This document shows positions 20,750 through 32,724 of a DNA stretch of 64,000 bases, in pieces. How positions within the stretch are numbered: the stretch's first letter is position 1; each line of letters starts with the position of its first letter. Under the pieces are notes generated by a model, which worked only from the letters and a program-made list of their open reading frames with translations, was not told the origin of the DNA and made no database searches. The DNA is from Isoetes taiwanensis (taxonomy: Eukaryota; Streptophyta; Lycopodiopsida; Isoetales; Isoetaceae), in contig JAJEKV010000039.1 of NCBI GenBank assembly GCA_021234155.1, positions 12,705,252 to 12,769,251 on the forward strand, given 5' to 3'. A program made the position numbers and the translations under genes.

Positions 20750-22291
20750 TGTGACGTCCAGGGGAATATCGCCATAGATATGTATATTTTGGACCCCGTC
20801 ACCATACAAGTCTACTTATGTAGCCTTGTATGCCCCGAAAAAGTGGCAAGGGGTGCACATCTAAGTTAAGTGTTTAACTTAGATAACCTTAGGATAAGGC
20901 CCATTTCCACATGGCCTTATCCTGTTGAAACCACCACGGCCTCATCCTAGTGGTGCCACGTGGCATCCCATGTGGACCCACACCTATATTGGCTCTAACC
21001 CCTAACCTAGACTCTTTTCCGGACCTAGCACTGAACTCTCACCCCGCCCGAAACCCCGTTTTGAGCACGTTCGTTGTAGTCTAGCACGGGCGGCAGCCTG
21101 GAAGGTGTGTATGATGGTAGAGGGAGCAAGCCTTGAACCACGTCAAGGAGCATGGAGGCGCCCGGGGGATGGGAGGAAAGCGCTTGGAGGAGGTAGGTTG
21201 AATAGAGTTCATGTTAGTTCATCACGAAGTTAGCACTCCAGATGGGTTAGTAATCGTGTCTAGAGTTGAGCCACCCTAGATCCTTTGTTGAACATCTTGA
21301 ACCCTAATCAAGGAACCCTAGCTGTTTGGTTAGATATGTATGATTAGGTTAAGATGTTCATGAAGATATTGATCATGATGTGATGTATGTGATATTGGTT
21401 GATCATGTTGCTCCTCTTATATTGGGAAGGGGTAGAGACCTAGGGCCATATGTAGTATGCTCTAGTGTAGATCCCTTAGTTCCTATTAGTTGCGGCTGTG
21501 CATAGGAACCCACCGGGCTATGGAAGCTATGATGTGACTCAGCACTACACAACGGGGGCTAGAGGCAAGATGGAGGGTGGATCCCTGCCAGGTGGGGGCT
21601 TGGGGGATCCCATAGTGGGCTAGGCTTATGGTGGGTCACTTCGTGTGGGCGAGCATGGGTCCGACACCTCCACAGGGCAATGGTGTCGCCCTGCCTCTCA
21701 AGAGTTGCAAGTGTCAGCTTGGCTCTTGTTATGGGGGTTGATCAGTGCAAATCGTGTGTCGTCACCGTTCTCTAGCATCTCCGATGGAGCCTCTAGACCA
21801 GGAAGGGAGATGCAACCCTTCCTACCTCGTCGGACACAGGGAGATGCAACTTTGAGTAGTCCCCCGGGTGATGCCATGGGATTGCGTTATCCCGGGAAGG
21901 TTAGAGTCATGCCACAGCTTGATCCCAGCCCATCCGCAAGAAATATGCACTGGGAGGGTGGATGGAGTGGTCAACCCTAGCCATTGTCTTATGCCAGCCC
22001 GCCATTGTTATGACTTCGGTCTGCTCTATCTTGAGGCCTATCTAGTCGGTCGACTCCCTTATGTGTGAACCCGAGGGTAGGAGCTCTTATGTTTGATGGC
22101 ATACGATTATGTTCTTTGCATCTATGGATATCTTGGTTGAGCTAGCATATTGTATTGTATTGCTAGTTCTAACGTGTTTATGCTTCGATGTGATAGGAGC
22201 CCATAGGCGGAGGGCTGTCTTGGTTGTTGAGCGGACGGGGATTTCTATAAAGTGTCTGTGCCGGGCGGCCGTATATTTAGCGAGGGCGTCA
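20750..22291 (+). repeat. 3' LTR (about 1.54 kb)
   Basis: It is the partner of 9532-11144. The copies differ mostly by small changes at places with CTG or CAG in one copy, for example CATCTGGAAG (5') against CATCACGAAG (3') and CTCGGATGGG against CTCCAGATGGG, so their divergence overstates the age of the insertion. Confidence 0.9.
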
Positions 22292-22296
22292 TCGAG

Positions 22297-22560
22297 GGTG
22301 GCCCGAAGGACACCTCAATGTATGTCAATCAAGACCTCACCCGACGACAATGAATAATTAGAAGAGAGTTGGCTCATGTCGCGAGCCATCAATGCTTACC
22401 GGAGGCTAGCGGCCCTTGTCCGGGGTAAAGCTCGAGTGTTCGGAGCCATCCAACGCGATGTTGGGGATGCGATATCTGAAGGCTGCTAAAGGCCCTCATG
22501 GTCTTTGCTGCCATGCCTGCTACTCGGGCTCCCGTGAGTTGCCACACCCAATGTTGAAGT
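22297..22560 (+). pseudogene. LINE ORF1, 3' portion
   Basis: This resumes the frame broken at 9531: TSMYVNQDLTRRQ near 22312, then RRELAHVAS, followed by GKARVFGAI near 22430. The 'VN.DLTR...R.EL' element is typical of the end of LINE ORF1. Together with 9071-9531 it gives an ORF1 split by a 12.76-kb insertion. Confidence 0.6.
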
Positions 22561-22789
22561 GGATGTTGAGACTCTTTGCTCTAGCTGGCCACTTCTGCCC
22601 GGCATGTGCCTACTGCCGCTTCTCTTGCTCCATGCTTTGCTTGCATTGCCATCCCTCGATCGCTTCTTTGGCTCCTTGTCTTTTTCTCATCCGCTTCTCC
22701 TACTTTGCTCCTGCCAAATAAGCGTTGATGTTTGCCCCCCTTCTTTGGCGGTTGATTGCTTCGGCCATCAAATAGGGACAATGCTTGAG

Positions 22790-23600
22790 GATGGTCTCCT
22801 GGAATTGCAGGGATTTCCCTTAGAGGGAGATAGTCTCAACTCCATTGCGGGAAGCATGCATCTCATCTTCCTTATGGAAACTTGGGAACATGCTAAGCAC
22901 TGGATACCAGACTTGTCAGGATATCAGTACTACTCATTGTTCAATGAGTGCACAGGCAAACGGGGACATGGGGCTGTCGCCTATTACTACCCCATAAACT
23001 TGGCACAATTAGTTTCGTTGCAGAAGATAGACAAACACAATCGCTACCTTTGGGTCCAAGTGCAAAACCGTTGTAACATGCTACTTTCCACACCAGAGTC
23101 TAACTTCTACCGCTACAACACGGATGTGGATAGGATGGATCCTTATGTCGATCTATATGATGACATCTGGTTTGTATCTGACGGTTAGGCGAAGTTATGT
23201 TCTTTGGGGAGACTTCAATGCCGCCCATGAACAAACAGCGACTCCACGAAGTTTGACACATTTACTAGAGGACATCCTGCGACTCCATTACAGTAGAGAT
23301 TGCTTAGCCACAAACATCAACCCGATGGCTCCCATCCGGGTCAAGGGACATGGCCGCAATTGCCCGGATAATGCGGCATCTTTGATTTAGTCATATGCAA
23401 TGGTTTGGCGCAGTGGCCTCTATCTGCCATCTATACCTGTAGGCAAGAAAACCAGGGAGATGGCTCGAGTGTTGTGGATTATGTACTGGTGGCTGAACAA
23501 GATCTGCATCTCATCACCCAGCTTCGAGTAGGCACAAATAATAGAGATGAGAGGCCGACTTCGGATCACGGCCACTTTTCATCCAAGTACATTGGCGATG
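22790..23600 (+). pseudogene. LINE ORF2 endonuclease domain
   Basis: An ATG at 22790 starts MVSWNCRDFP, the standard opening of the AP-type endonuclease of non-LTR retrotransposons. It continues, with frame changes, through LIFLMETWEHAKHW, GAVAYYYP, VLWGDFNAAHEQ (catalytic D and N) and SSVVDYVLVAE plus TSDHGHF near 23480-23575. The enzyme nicks target DNA to prime reverse transcription. The early TAG after the first ten codons and other breaks mark it as non-functional as read. Confidence 0.8.
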
Positions 23601-24165
23601 CATGGACCACATGTGATTCACCTCCAGCTTGCCTCAGTTGCGGCTGGATTATGACGGCCAGCGGTGACTTATGTCCAAATGCTAGTACCTAACACGGCGA
23701 GTACTTTGACTTCCCACACTACAACAACAATGACCCCGGTTGGTCACATTGCTTATGACTGTTGTGGAGAGATGCTTTGCTAGAAGCGGCCCCCAAAAGA
23801 TATCGGGAACTACAACATGTCCCCTGTCATCAGTGGTTTGATGCTGAATGTAGAGATTTCAAGTGTTGGCTTCAACATGTCAATCGACCCGCCATGCACC
23901 CCTCAGCGATCAAACAGGTACCATCTTTTTGAAAGGAAAGAAAGCCGGATATATTCTGCGAGCATTAAAGGGAAATGTTTTACCTGCTGGAGAGGCATCC
24001 CATAACATTTTGGAGAAAGGTGTTGAGGAAGCCTCTGCAACCTGCAGAAAATATTAGTCCAGATCAATGGATGCAATGCTTGCATTAGCTCTATAATCCT
24101 CCTGGGATTCGGATAGAGGTATCCCCCTCCCCCTCCCGCCCCAAGAGGGCCCGGCTTTGGAAACC
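23600..24165 (+). pseudogene. LINE ORF2 linker between endonuclease and RT
   Basis: The most recognisable part is ENISPDQWMQCLH near 24050-24090 with LYNPPG after it, similar to the segment that precedes RT in LINE ORF2. It is interrupted at about 24170 by a minus-strand retroposon. Confidence 0.5.
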
Positions 24166-24174
24166 ATAGAGGCA

Positions 24175-24517
24175 TTATTATTATTATTATTTTATTTTTT
24201 TTGAAGGTACGAGATGATTTTTTCATTAATTAAGGAAAAACATACAAAATATGGTTAAGTCCCATGAAGACTTAACATAGAGAATATGAACTGGTAAACA
24301 TGAAATTATGAAAACAAGTTTTTGTAGCAGAAGTAGTCCCAAAAATCCTGTGGATATGATGTTAAGAGTAAACAGCAACTAAAATCCCACAGAACTTGAC
24401 ATCTGATGTAGAAGATCTTCAATAGTTTCCAGAAGTGTAATAAGTGAAGGCAACTGTCAAAATTTTCAGGTTTAAGAACCCAAAGAAGAGTCTTGAAAAC
24501 AGTTCTCCAAGAAGTCT
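24175..24517 (-). mobile_element. Short 5'-truncated retroposon inside LINE ORF2
   Basis: A T-rich tract with ATT repeats (24175-24200) followed by GAAGGTACGAGATGATTTTT and a TTAATTAAGG core is the reverse complement of a poly(A)-ended LINE tail. The minus-strand frame (METSWRTVF...) is probably 3' coding or UTR sequence of that copy. LINE RT coding resumes near 24518 (HANPVAKSTALQEGF). The target duplication was not resolved. Confidence 0.5.
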
Positions 24518-25620
24518 CCATGCCAATCCTGTTGCTAAAAGTACCGCATTACAAGAAGGATTTCTCCAACAATGGACCAGCAAAGTAGTCTCCATCTACA
24601 AGGCAGAAGACCCACATAACCCAACCAACTATAGGACAATTATGGTTAGTTCACTCTTTGCAAAGCTAATGGCCAACATCTTTGAACAATAACTCACGAC
24701 GTGGGCAGAGGAGTGAGGAGCTCCACACGGGTAGGATTTAGGCCTCGACACTCCACCATTGACCACATATTCATGCTCGGACCTTGGTCGGTGGATAGCG
24801 GGAAACCGCCGCCAAGATTTCCCCTGCTGCTTTGTCGACTTTGCAAAGGCCTTTGACACTGTGCGTAAAGAAAAATTGTGGGAAAGGCTAAGACAGTTGG
24901 GGTCCCCTGAAGACTTGCAAAATGTGGTATCTGTGGCTCTATGACACATTTCCTAGCTGGCCGACAAACAAGACTACACATCAATAGTAGTATTGGTGTC
25001 ATCCGCCATGGATGCCCGCTCTCCCCAACATTGTTTGGCCTCTACATTGATGAATTGGAGGGGTGGCTTGCCTGCCATGGGGATGATAGCGGCTTATGCA
25101 CAAGATCATTAGGCAGGTCATATACGTAGATAATTTGGACCTCCTAGCCCACATCCTCGATGCCATGTAGCGACATCTCGCATGCCACCGGATAGCTTGT
25201 TGGGCCCTTTGGAATGAGGGTCAATTTGGCCAAGACTTAAGGTCTTGCTTGTCTCATCTTAAGCACTAGTCAAGGCTTCACTCTTCATTTATCAAGGGCA
25301 AAATGTAGAGGTGATGCACATTTACAAGTACCTGGGTATAGAGTTCCCCACTACCACAAACTGGGACACTTCCATTCGATTGGGGGTGACTGCCGTTTGG
25401 AAGGCACTTTATGCTATAGAACAACAGCTACAAAGCAGAGCTGTATGACTGGTCCCATCTATCCCACTTGTTCAGGGTTATGGTGGAACCTGTTCTTTTA
25501 TATGGGGTCGAAGTCTGGGGTCCGGTCATACCTTTTTGGCCCGGGAGCTCGAGGTGAAATCCAGTAGTCCATATCAGATCCTCCTGCAGGAGACTGGTTT
25601 CTTACCTCTTAAGTAGAGTT
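24518..25620 (+). pseudogene. LINE ORF2 reverse transcriptase and C-terminal region
   Basis: Motifs in order: KVVSIYKAEDPHNPTNYRTI, RPRHSTIDHIFML, CCFVDFAKAFDTVRKEKLW (first catalytic Asp), GCPLSPTLFGLYIDELE, and VDNLDLL where the family has A/V-D-D. The C-terminal part shows IYKYLGIEF near 25330, KALYAIEQQL near 25410 and MVEPVLLYGVEVWGP near 25480. 'LFGLYIDELE' and the 'PVLLYG.EVWG' tail put it in a LINE clade that, from general knowledge, is common outside flowering plants. The Asp-to-Asn change at the active site would abolish activity if real. Confidence 0.8.
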
Positions 25621-25939
25621 TCATTAAATTTGGAAATTTTGTGATTCCAATTTCTCGCGAAATCAGTTTCTTCCCTGTTTTATCCTAAACTTATTGATAG
25701 AAATGGCACTATTTACTTAAAAAGACACCAGTTATCCTGCAAAAACCACTACATTAAAGATGAAGCGGTTTTTATTGCTTAAAAAAATGTATGGCTTTAC
25801 TAAGAAAGTGTAAGAAAAAGCAGCCCGAGAAATGAAATAGAAGATATTAAAATGCAAAAAGCACAAAGGCGGGTAAAGGCAAATGGCGCGTCAGTCGTTT
25901 GCTTTTAAAGTAACTCTGAGCAATTAAGCGCAGCAGACG

Positions 25940-26031
25940 TGCTATTTGCTTTAACTCAAAACCCAGCAAATAGTGCAGGCGCGCTATTTGCTTTAACGTT
26001 AAGACCCAGCAAATAGTGCACCCGTGCCATT
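25940..26031. repeat. Dyad-symmetric repeats downstream of the 26-28 kb gene
   Basis: GCAAATAG (25966-25973) and CTATTTGC (25984-25991) form an 8-bp stem around a 10-base loop. The larger unit GCTATTTGCTTTAAC...ACCCAGCAAATAGTGC occurs twice in tandem. It resembles the TGGC/GCCA dyads on the other side of the gene in layout, not in exact sequence. The preceding 25621-25930 holds no gene. Confidence 0.65.
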
Positions 26032-26103
26032 TTCCTATAGATAACATATTTTTATAGAAGACCACGTAGATATTAATATAATATAAAGTAGATACAATTT
26101 TTT

Positions 26104-28406
26104 TTAATAGTCGTAACCAAAGTGTTCGTCATCGACTTTCTCATAGTCTGCAGGTTTAATTTTATTGCGGTCAATTGTATGTTCTTCCTGCTCAGCTCCA
26201 CCTTGGCCCGATGTTTCTCCTATCTCTTTATGAGAACCTGATTTGTCGGTCTCATTTTCTACCTCGACTGCTCCACCATCTTTCAGAGTCAAGACTTTGC
26301 GCTTGCCAATGGCCTCTGGGGCAAGCAAGGGGTATAGGACATTCTCGACCCTACCTAGAATGCTCACTATGCATTTAAGCTTTCAAGTCATGCTCTTCGT
26401 CCACCTGATTCTTCCTACATGAAGTGATGCCCTAGAGAGGGCTCGGAGAGAAGAAATCTAGACGCCGCGCGTTGCACGGAGAGGCGAGCTTGTCAACGAA
26501 GGAGGACAGGTTGCAAGACCAATCTAGTTATGCACCGGATTCTCCTTCCATACCCTACCAAGCTGTATTTTAAGCTTTGCCTTGTAGAAGTTTTTTTAGC
26601 CATAATGTCTCCCTCACTTCTGATGGCCTCCTTAGGAATAGCAGGAACTGGCGGGATCTTCCAAGGATGATCACCATAGAGCCTGAGGTCCAGGTATGTG
26701 TGCAAAAATCCTCGTCGCAAGAACGAGAGCATGTGGCTCTTTTATTCCTGCACCATCTGTAGCTTCAGCTTCCTCTTCATAGATTCCTATAAATATTTTG
26801 GACCTAGATTCCAGTCTTTCAAGCGCACTGGCGAAGAGAGTTATGCTCCGGCCTGACAAAACATAGAATCCAATGTGTCTCTACATCTGTCATCTATGAT
26901 GCGGAATCGAAGAACTTGGTTATGGTCTCACTATTCCAAACCGGAGTAATCTGCCTTGCATCTAAATATATCATCTGGCGGGCAATGCTGTAATTTCTTG
27001 TACAATCCCCCCGGCTGTGACATGTTCCACAAAGTATCTTGGCAAGTCCTTTTCTGTTCTGGGCTTAAGGATCTTCCAAATAGATCTGGCCAAGAAGAAT
27101 GGCATGTTACCATGAACTCCCTCCAACACCCACTTATGGTGACATACTCCCCAAGCCAAAAGTGCAGTGTCAGAAAAGCTCTCGGTGGCCTTCCTTAAGT
27201 CCTCGAATTTCTTGTACTTAATGCCAATTTGATCTGAGATGAAGTGCAATATCTCCTTCTTCATGTAAGCAAGGATTCTCAAGTTCTATGCTCTTGTCTT
27301 GAAAAAATTCTCGCCTTTGTAATTTGAGGTGACTTTGATGTATATATCCCCACTTAATGTTTCTTGAGGACCTTTTCGACAATCATCGTGGTCCAAGTCC
27401 CTTGTGCATCTAAGATAGTTGTCGCTAAAGTAACCTTTGTCCTTAAGCCCAATTGATTACTATAGCTTGAACCCTATTGTCCTTAAACTCACCCTTCCTC
27501 CGTTTGTTCCACATTTGACAGAAGAGTGCATAAACTTCATCTGGCATGAAGGCGAACCTATTTACGTCCTTCGTGTGTTTGCCCCTCAGAATCTTCTCTG
27601 CTATTTGAAGATAGTGCTGCAATAGAACTCCATGATGTTAGAAGCAAAGAGATGGTAAATGAAATGAGCAATGGCCATTTGTGGGTAAATGGCGCGCGCT
27701 TGGCACCATTTGTGGGTAAATGGTGCGCCATTTACCCACAAATGTATGGAAAGATAGGCGTGAACATACCTTGTAATTTCGTCAGGTTCTTGACGCCCTT
27801 TTCCAGCCGAGCCGGTCTTCTCAGCCTCCGATATTGCTTCCGCAAATGGTGGATCTGATCCGCATAAGGTTCCTTGAAGACAGTCTTGGCCACAATGTCA
27901 TTCATATCCACACTGAGCTGAAGAAGGTCCCGGTCACTAATCCGTCCAGAAAGAACTCTGCATATTCTAAAGGTATAGATATTCCTGAGCTCAACTTTGG
28001 CGTCTTCTGTCCCCAACTTATTGCACACAAGCTGAGCAGCAGAGACCGAATCATTACCGTTGATAATGTAAAAATGTTCCCCTGCCAGATCGGATTCTTG
28101 TGACCAAATCAGCAACTCCTTTGTGTCCGGATTAAAGGGCACCACATCTGCTGGAGTGAACACCAGATGTGGATCTTCTTCTGCAAAAGATTTGCAGAGC
28201 TTCCTTACATGCTCGGGGTTAATAACCCTGGCGGTCATATTAGGTGTTGCATCTTCTATATCCCAAATGGATATCCTCCTCGTGTATGTGACTCCAAGAG
28301 AAAACACGTGGCCGTGCTTCTGTATTTTTTTCAATGTTTCCTCTGCCATTTCCTCTTCGGCATCGCGGTCCATCTTCAGTTCCTCGGGCACCTCAAGGAC
28401 TGCCAT
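26104..28406 (-). pseudogene. Uncharacterised spliced protein gene, possible ParB/sulfiredoxin-like core
   Basis: ATG at 28406 (MAVLEVPEEL) opens a 212-codon exon ending at a donor GTATG at 27769; an acceptor at 27628 keeps the frame into VLLQHYLQIAEKILRG. The first exon contains ARVINPEHVRKLCKSF and YIINGNDSVSAAQLV. A 'position helix' followed by 'I.G...A' is reminiscent of ParB/sulfiredoxin-like folds, but the usual His/Arg after Gly are absent, so this is tentative. Downstream pieces are RFAFMPDEVYALF, LKDKGYFSDNYLRC, a 100-codon stretch at 27282-26971 (HHKWVLEGVHGNMPFFLARS), GFLHTYLDLRLYGDHPW (26.7 kb) and an acidic end IKPADYEKVDDEHFGYDY stopping at 26104. At least two frame breaks and one TAG lie between them. 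It reads as a multi-exon gene, perhaps transposon cargo; no catalytic role is claimed. Confidence 0.55.
27675..27744. repeat. Palindrome in the first intron of the 26-28 kb gene
   Basis: CCATTTGTGGGTAAATGG occurs directly at 27675 and 27706 and then inverted (CCATTTACCCACAAATG) at 27728. The second and third form a perfect 17-bp stem (27707-27723 with 27728-27744) around TGCG. It lies inside the predicted 142-bp intron. Confidence 0.85.
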
Positions 28407-28614
28407 TTTTTAATGGCACACCAAGGCCATTTTCTAGCCATGCACCTCATCAAGACCCGAGGGAGACGTACACATAGGCATTCTACAAATGGCGGATGTG
28501 CCATTTCATATAGCTATGGTTAATTGCTAAACTTTTCCTAAATACCGGACATGGAGGGGTGGCCACGGCTTACCCACGCAATCTTTGATATAGAAATGGC
28601 ACGTCCGCGCCATT
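28401..28614. repeat. Three TGGC/GCCA dyads upstream of the 26-28 kb gene
   Basis: TGCCATT-TTTT-AATGGCA (28401-28418) overlaps the start codon. AAATGG-CGGATGTG-CCATTT spans 28487-28506 and AATGGC-ACGTCCGC-GCCATT spans 28595-28614. The last two share an 8-base loop length. A further half-site pair lies at 28412-28433. Confidence 0.75.
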
Positions 28615-28929
28615 ATAGTTGCCTATGCTAGTCCAAAAAGATCAAAATAGAAACAAGAGAGAGACTAACCTGAGCCTCGCTCCCAGGTTTTTAGCGAAGA
28701 TTGTGCCATTGTATTTGTACCGCGTATAAATACAAGTCCATATAAATGTTACTCCAACGCGTTTTGAGGCGGCTCCCGAGAACAAATGGCTTAGAGAGAG
28801 AAAGCGGTTGAATAGATGCTTGCTCCTCAAGACAACACAAGCATCATGTGCACCTCTAATCTCTGTTCCATGTTCTCATAATTGTTCGGCTATTGGTCCC
28901 TAAATTGTTAATGCACAACGTCTTGTGCA

Positions 28930-29620
28930 TTCTTTATATCAGAAGCTGGTGGACGTTGACATTGTCCCCCTCAGGCTAGTTGGTAGCTTCGTCTTTCCCC
29001 TCCTCAGTGGAAGCGAATGTGGCCTTAGGCTTGGGATAAATTGCTTCATTCCAAAGTTTCTATATTGGTGGCAGATTATTCATGGGTGTTTGTAGATTAA
29101 TGTGCTGGTCCATAAGTTTGCTCCTAGAATTTTAGAACTTTGCCCATTGTGTAACCGGCAACCTGAGACTCTAGAGCATTGTTTTTTTTTACACCAAGTC
29201 CGTCCGGTTTGGTGGTTCTATCTCTTTTTTCATGAGGTCTTGACTAGCTAGCAGGTACTTCTTGCTATCTATCCCTCCACTTGGAACAGATTGCAGAAGC
29301 AGGCTTTCATTTAGCATCGGGTTGGTTGGTGTGGTCTATCTGGAAAAGGCGGGCTTAACAATTACTGTCGACCAAGTTCTTCATGAGGCATAAGATAGAT
29401 TGGTAAAGGCATACCTATATTTGCAGCTTGCTCTTGAGAAGAAATGCTTGATCTTTTGCATACTATGCAAAAAGTCAAGCGTTTTCTTCTCAATCTACTA
29501 TTAGGTGAGTTCCTCCACTCAGTAGATTATATTTGTCAGCTGAGGTTTTATTCCTGCCTATGCAATTATACATGTAATTTCTTGGGATATTGAATAAAGT
29601 TGACGTCCATCAAAAAAAAA
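28930..29620 (+). mobile_element. 5'-truncated LINE with zf-RVT tail and poly(A)
   Basis: The frame near 29120-29230 reads LCPLCNRQPETLEHCFF followed by VRPVWWFYL, the zinc-binding 'CP.C....ET..H.F..C......W' domain found after RT in plant L1 elements. A second Cys is replaced by Gln. The copy ends with GAATAAAGTTGACGTCCATC and nine A residues (29612-29620). This family differs from the LINE at 22.8-25.6 kb. The 5' border is uncertain. Confidence 0.6.
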
Positions 29621-30180
29621 GGAAAAACAACATTTACATGCATATCAAGAAGCTCTTAATGGTGTCAATCAAGATGTCCATTAAATTCTTTGAAATTGTC
29701 TGAATAATGGTTTTAAAGATAGATAGATTTTTAACATCCAAGAGAAGCTCACGGAGCGTATGGGGCACCACACACCCAAATTATGTTCAGGAGAAAATAT
29801 ATATCAAGAATATGCTTAGCATTCTTAAGACTTGGCCTTGAAAAAGAGAAAAAGCTAAATTGGTAGTAGAACTTGCAATAGACCGTTGACATGTGCAAAC
29901 AAAAATATTAGCATAAAGAAAGCATATGAAATCAATGTTCTACATTTAGTATCTCAATCAAATTGAAGATCTCAATTTCAACTGTTTGACATAAATAAAT
30001 GCTAATGTTCCACATCTGGTTATCTCTTTGATGCAAGATGCAATGTTTTGCATCAATAGAATATAATAGATTTTTTAATGTCCACGAAGATCAAGATGCC
30101 ATAGAAGGTTAACTAAAGCCAACCATATTGAAAGTTCTAACCCAGTTCGCATTCTCTAATTAGGTTTAAATGGTTAATCG
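29621..30180. other. AT-rich intergenic DNA
   Basis: No gene or structured repeat was seen. It leads into the tandemly duplicated blocks that precede the P450. Confidence 0.35.
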
Positions 30181-30189
30181 GTTTTCTAG

Positions 30190-31790
30190 AAGGAGGCAGA
30201 TGTTTAATATTGATGACAAAATCAACCACATTTGAGTCAAGTAATTGACATTGGAGCTTTTTGATGTTGACATTGGAGCTGACACTTGAACAATTTTTTT
30301 TCCAAGTACACAACGAAATACATGAAGTCACCTCATCTAATTTTGACCTATTCCAAGTTGTCTAGAAGTTCGTCTAATAATGGATTTCTCAATCTCATCA
30401 CAAAATGATATGTGCAAAGGGATTATTATCTAGAGTCTAATTTGCAGTCTAGATGAAAGGGATCGATGATACCACTAACAAGGGGGAATATTCTCTAGAG
30501 TGTATTTGGAGGTCTAGAGCAAGATAACACGCAGGCCCAACTAATAGGGTGATAGGGTATGTCAACGAGCTTCTACTTGTGTGTATCATCCTATTTCTAG
30601 GCCTGTCTTGTATAACTAATGTGGAGATGGTGTGGATGACTTGTAGTAAAATCCTTTGACAAATGAACTAGAGCATGTCGTCCCATTCCCATCCCAAGAA
30701 TGTCATGTAAGTGGTCTTTCTATTTGAGATGGTGTGGGGCTGACTTTAAAATCCTTTGACAAATGAAATAGAGAATGTAGCATAGAATGACCAGGCATGC
30801 CATTTTGTCAATAGATTGGATCTTAACAACACAATTAACAAAAATAGAAGTTGAATTTCTATAAATCTCGCCAGTTCTCCGTTAATTTAGACCTAGAAGT
30901 TTAATTGATTTCTCCTACAATGACAAAGGTTTTGCTTAGAAGGAGGTAAGTGTCTTACCTTGAAGCTTCTTGACGTTGACCATGGCAACATATCTGTTTT
31001 TAGTGAACAAAATACAGTACACGGATATAAAGTAATAAGGTAATATGTCCTTAGTGAAATTGCATAATCAATTTGTACTAGAGATATTTGCCTTTTTTTT
31101 TTTTTTTTTGAGATCCAAAAAATGGTCGTGCATTTGTGCATCATTATTATGTGATAGTCCTTACTGATGACTATCTAACATCATAAAAACCACTTAGTAC
31201 CCATTCTGCCCTATCATCCTATGAGATGTTGCCATGTGGCAATGTCCCCATTCCAAGGATCTTTATTTACGAACATTCTTGGCCTCAACAGTTGGATTTA
31301 TGCACGTGGCACAAAACAGAAATAGACGACTCAATGGTAAGGAAAACATTATTGCTAAGACCACTTACATGACAGCATGTCAACGGGCTTCGGCTTTGTG
31401 TACGTCACCCTATTCCATGTCAAAATTATCATGCAAATGGCCTGTCTTGTATACTTAATGTGGGGTTGATTTGTAATAAAATCCTTTGGCAATTGAACTA
31501 GAGCCAAGAATGTCAAGCAAGTAGTTGTGGTGCCGACTTTAAAGTTTTTTGACAAATGAACTAGAGCTTGTAGTGAAGAATAATCAGGGATGTCCTTTTG
31601 TCAACGGATTCGATGAACTCTTATCAATATTAAAATAATAGTTGAGTTCTATATCTCTTGTCAGTTTCTCCAGTTCAATTTTTTATGATTAGGCCTAGAA
31701 GTTCGATTGGTTTTTCTCCAATAGTGACTAAGGCTTTGCCTAGAAGGCGGCAGGTATCTTACGTTGGAGCTTCTTGACGTCACTTGTTGT
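30190..31790. repeat. Duplicated block, copy 1 (partner at 33440-34980)
   Basis: This block matches 33440-34980 in the same order: TTGACATTGGAGCTT, CCTATTCCAAGTTGTCTAGAAG, GGGATTATTATCTAGAGTCTA, GTGATAGTCCTT and GACTATCTAACATCATAAAA are common to both. Inside it, two diverged halves about 0.8 kb apart share 'AGGCCTAGAAGTT' and 'CTTGACGTTGAC', so it is a duplication of an older tandem pair. A long T tract (about 31092) interrupts copy 1 only. Confidence 0.75.
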
Positions 31791-31970
31791 CCTAGACAGT
31801 TGGCCACTTGTTGTCGTGGGATGCTTTCTAGATTAAGTTCCTGCTATCTCAATGGGACAGAGCTATTTGTTTGCCAATACTTCTGAAATGCTTATACCTA
31901 AAATTGAGATTGAAGACAGTGTTTATGAAACTTTAGCAATACACATGTAATGCCTTTGCACTACAGACCA

Positions 31971-32252
31971 AAATCTTGGCACAAATCATCTTCATGATGT
32001 GCCTATTGGTATGTAAGAACATCCGCAACAAAAATTTGACCGGATTTGAAAGATAAACCAATGGATACTTCTATCGCAAGGCATCAGAGAAGCTTATCTG
32101 AGCAGGTTTAAATCTTGGCACAAATCATCTTCATGATGTGCCTATTGGTATGTAAGAACATCCACAACAAAAATTTAACCGGATTTGAAAGATAAACCAA
32201 TGGATACTTCTATCGCAAGGCAAATGTAAAAGCTTATCTCGGAAAGGTTTAT
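31971..32252. repeat. Tandem duplication of about 139 bp
   Basis: AAATCTTGGCACAAATCATC begins at 31971 and again at 32110, and both copies run through GATGTGCCTATTGGTATGTA and GGATACTTCTATCGCAAGGC. They are over 90% alike by eye; differences are mostly in the last 30 bp. Confidence 0.85.
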
Positions 32253-32449
32253 ATGTAATCGACTTCATTTGTAGATCTTTTAAGATCAAACTCATAAATC
32301 TAACAAAGACAATGAGAAATATAATAAGATGAAATCAAGATTATCCATAATTTTGCCAATTTCAAGATCCGTGGCATGAACCAAAGAAATATAACTACAA
32401 GCTTTGTATCACGATTCACGTAAATCTTTCATTGCACTTTGTGGCATAA

Positions 32450-32716
32450 ACTATCTAATGTGTTTTATTCTCACAAGGAGCAAAAGTAAGAAATAAACAT
32501 CTTATTTTTGTGGAAGCCCTTTTGGAGCAAAACTTCACAATATGATTTGAATAGGAAGCTGGAACTTTGAGAGGATGCTGGCTGGGATAGGCCTGCAGCA
32601 AATTCTTAATGCCATTAAAGAAAAGGATTTGAGTCCAATAGTTACCTCGGTGAAATCGACATGGGCTGTTGTGAATCTTGTTGGTCGAAAGAAATAACCG
32701 GGGTTTGAGCCGCCAT
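32450..32716 (-). other. Possible small minus-strand exon
   Basis: ATG at 32716 gives MAAQTPVISFDQQDSQQP and reaches a donor-like ACCGAGGTAACT; an acceptor-like TTGCTGCAG 70 bp later would continue RPIPASILSKFQLP. Both splice sites are plausible, but no family is recognised and the gene cannot be followed further. It may be chance. Confidence 0.2.
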
Positions 32717-32724
32717 GGTGTCGC

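Larger units (their letters stand above)
9532..22291 (+). mobile_element. Ty3/gypsy chromovirus-like LTR retrotransposon with an H3-like gene
   Basis: The element runs from a 5' LTR beginning TGTGGCGTCC to a 3' LTR ending GGCGTCA. In order it holds 5' LTR, primer-binding site, a histone H3-fold frame, an unrecognised frame, gag, protease, reverse transcriptase, RNase H, integrase, a chromodomain-like tail, a polypurine tract and 3' LTR. RT-RNase H-integrase order is that of Ty3/gypsy. It lies inside a LINE ORF1 and is itself interrupted by a 512-bp MITE in integrase. At 12.76 kb it is long for the group; the two extra frames before gag account for about 3.5 kb. The pol frames carry many breaks, part of which may be sequence errors at CTG/CAG sites rather than decay. 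Confidence 0.9.
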
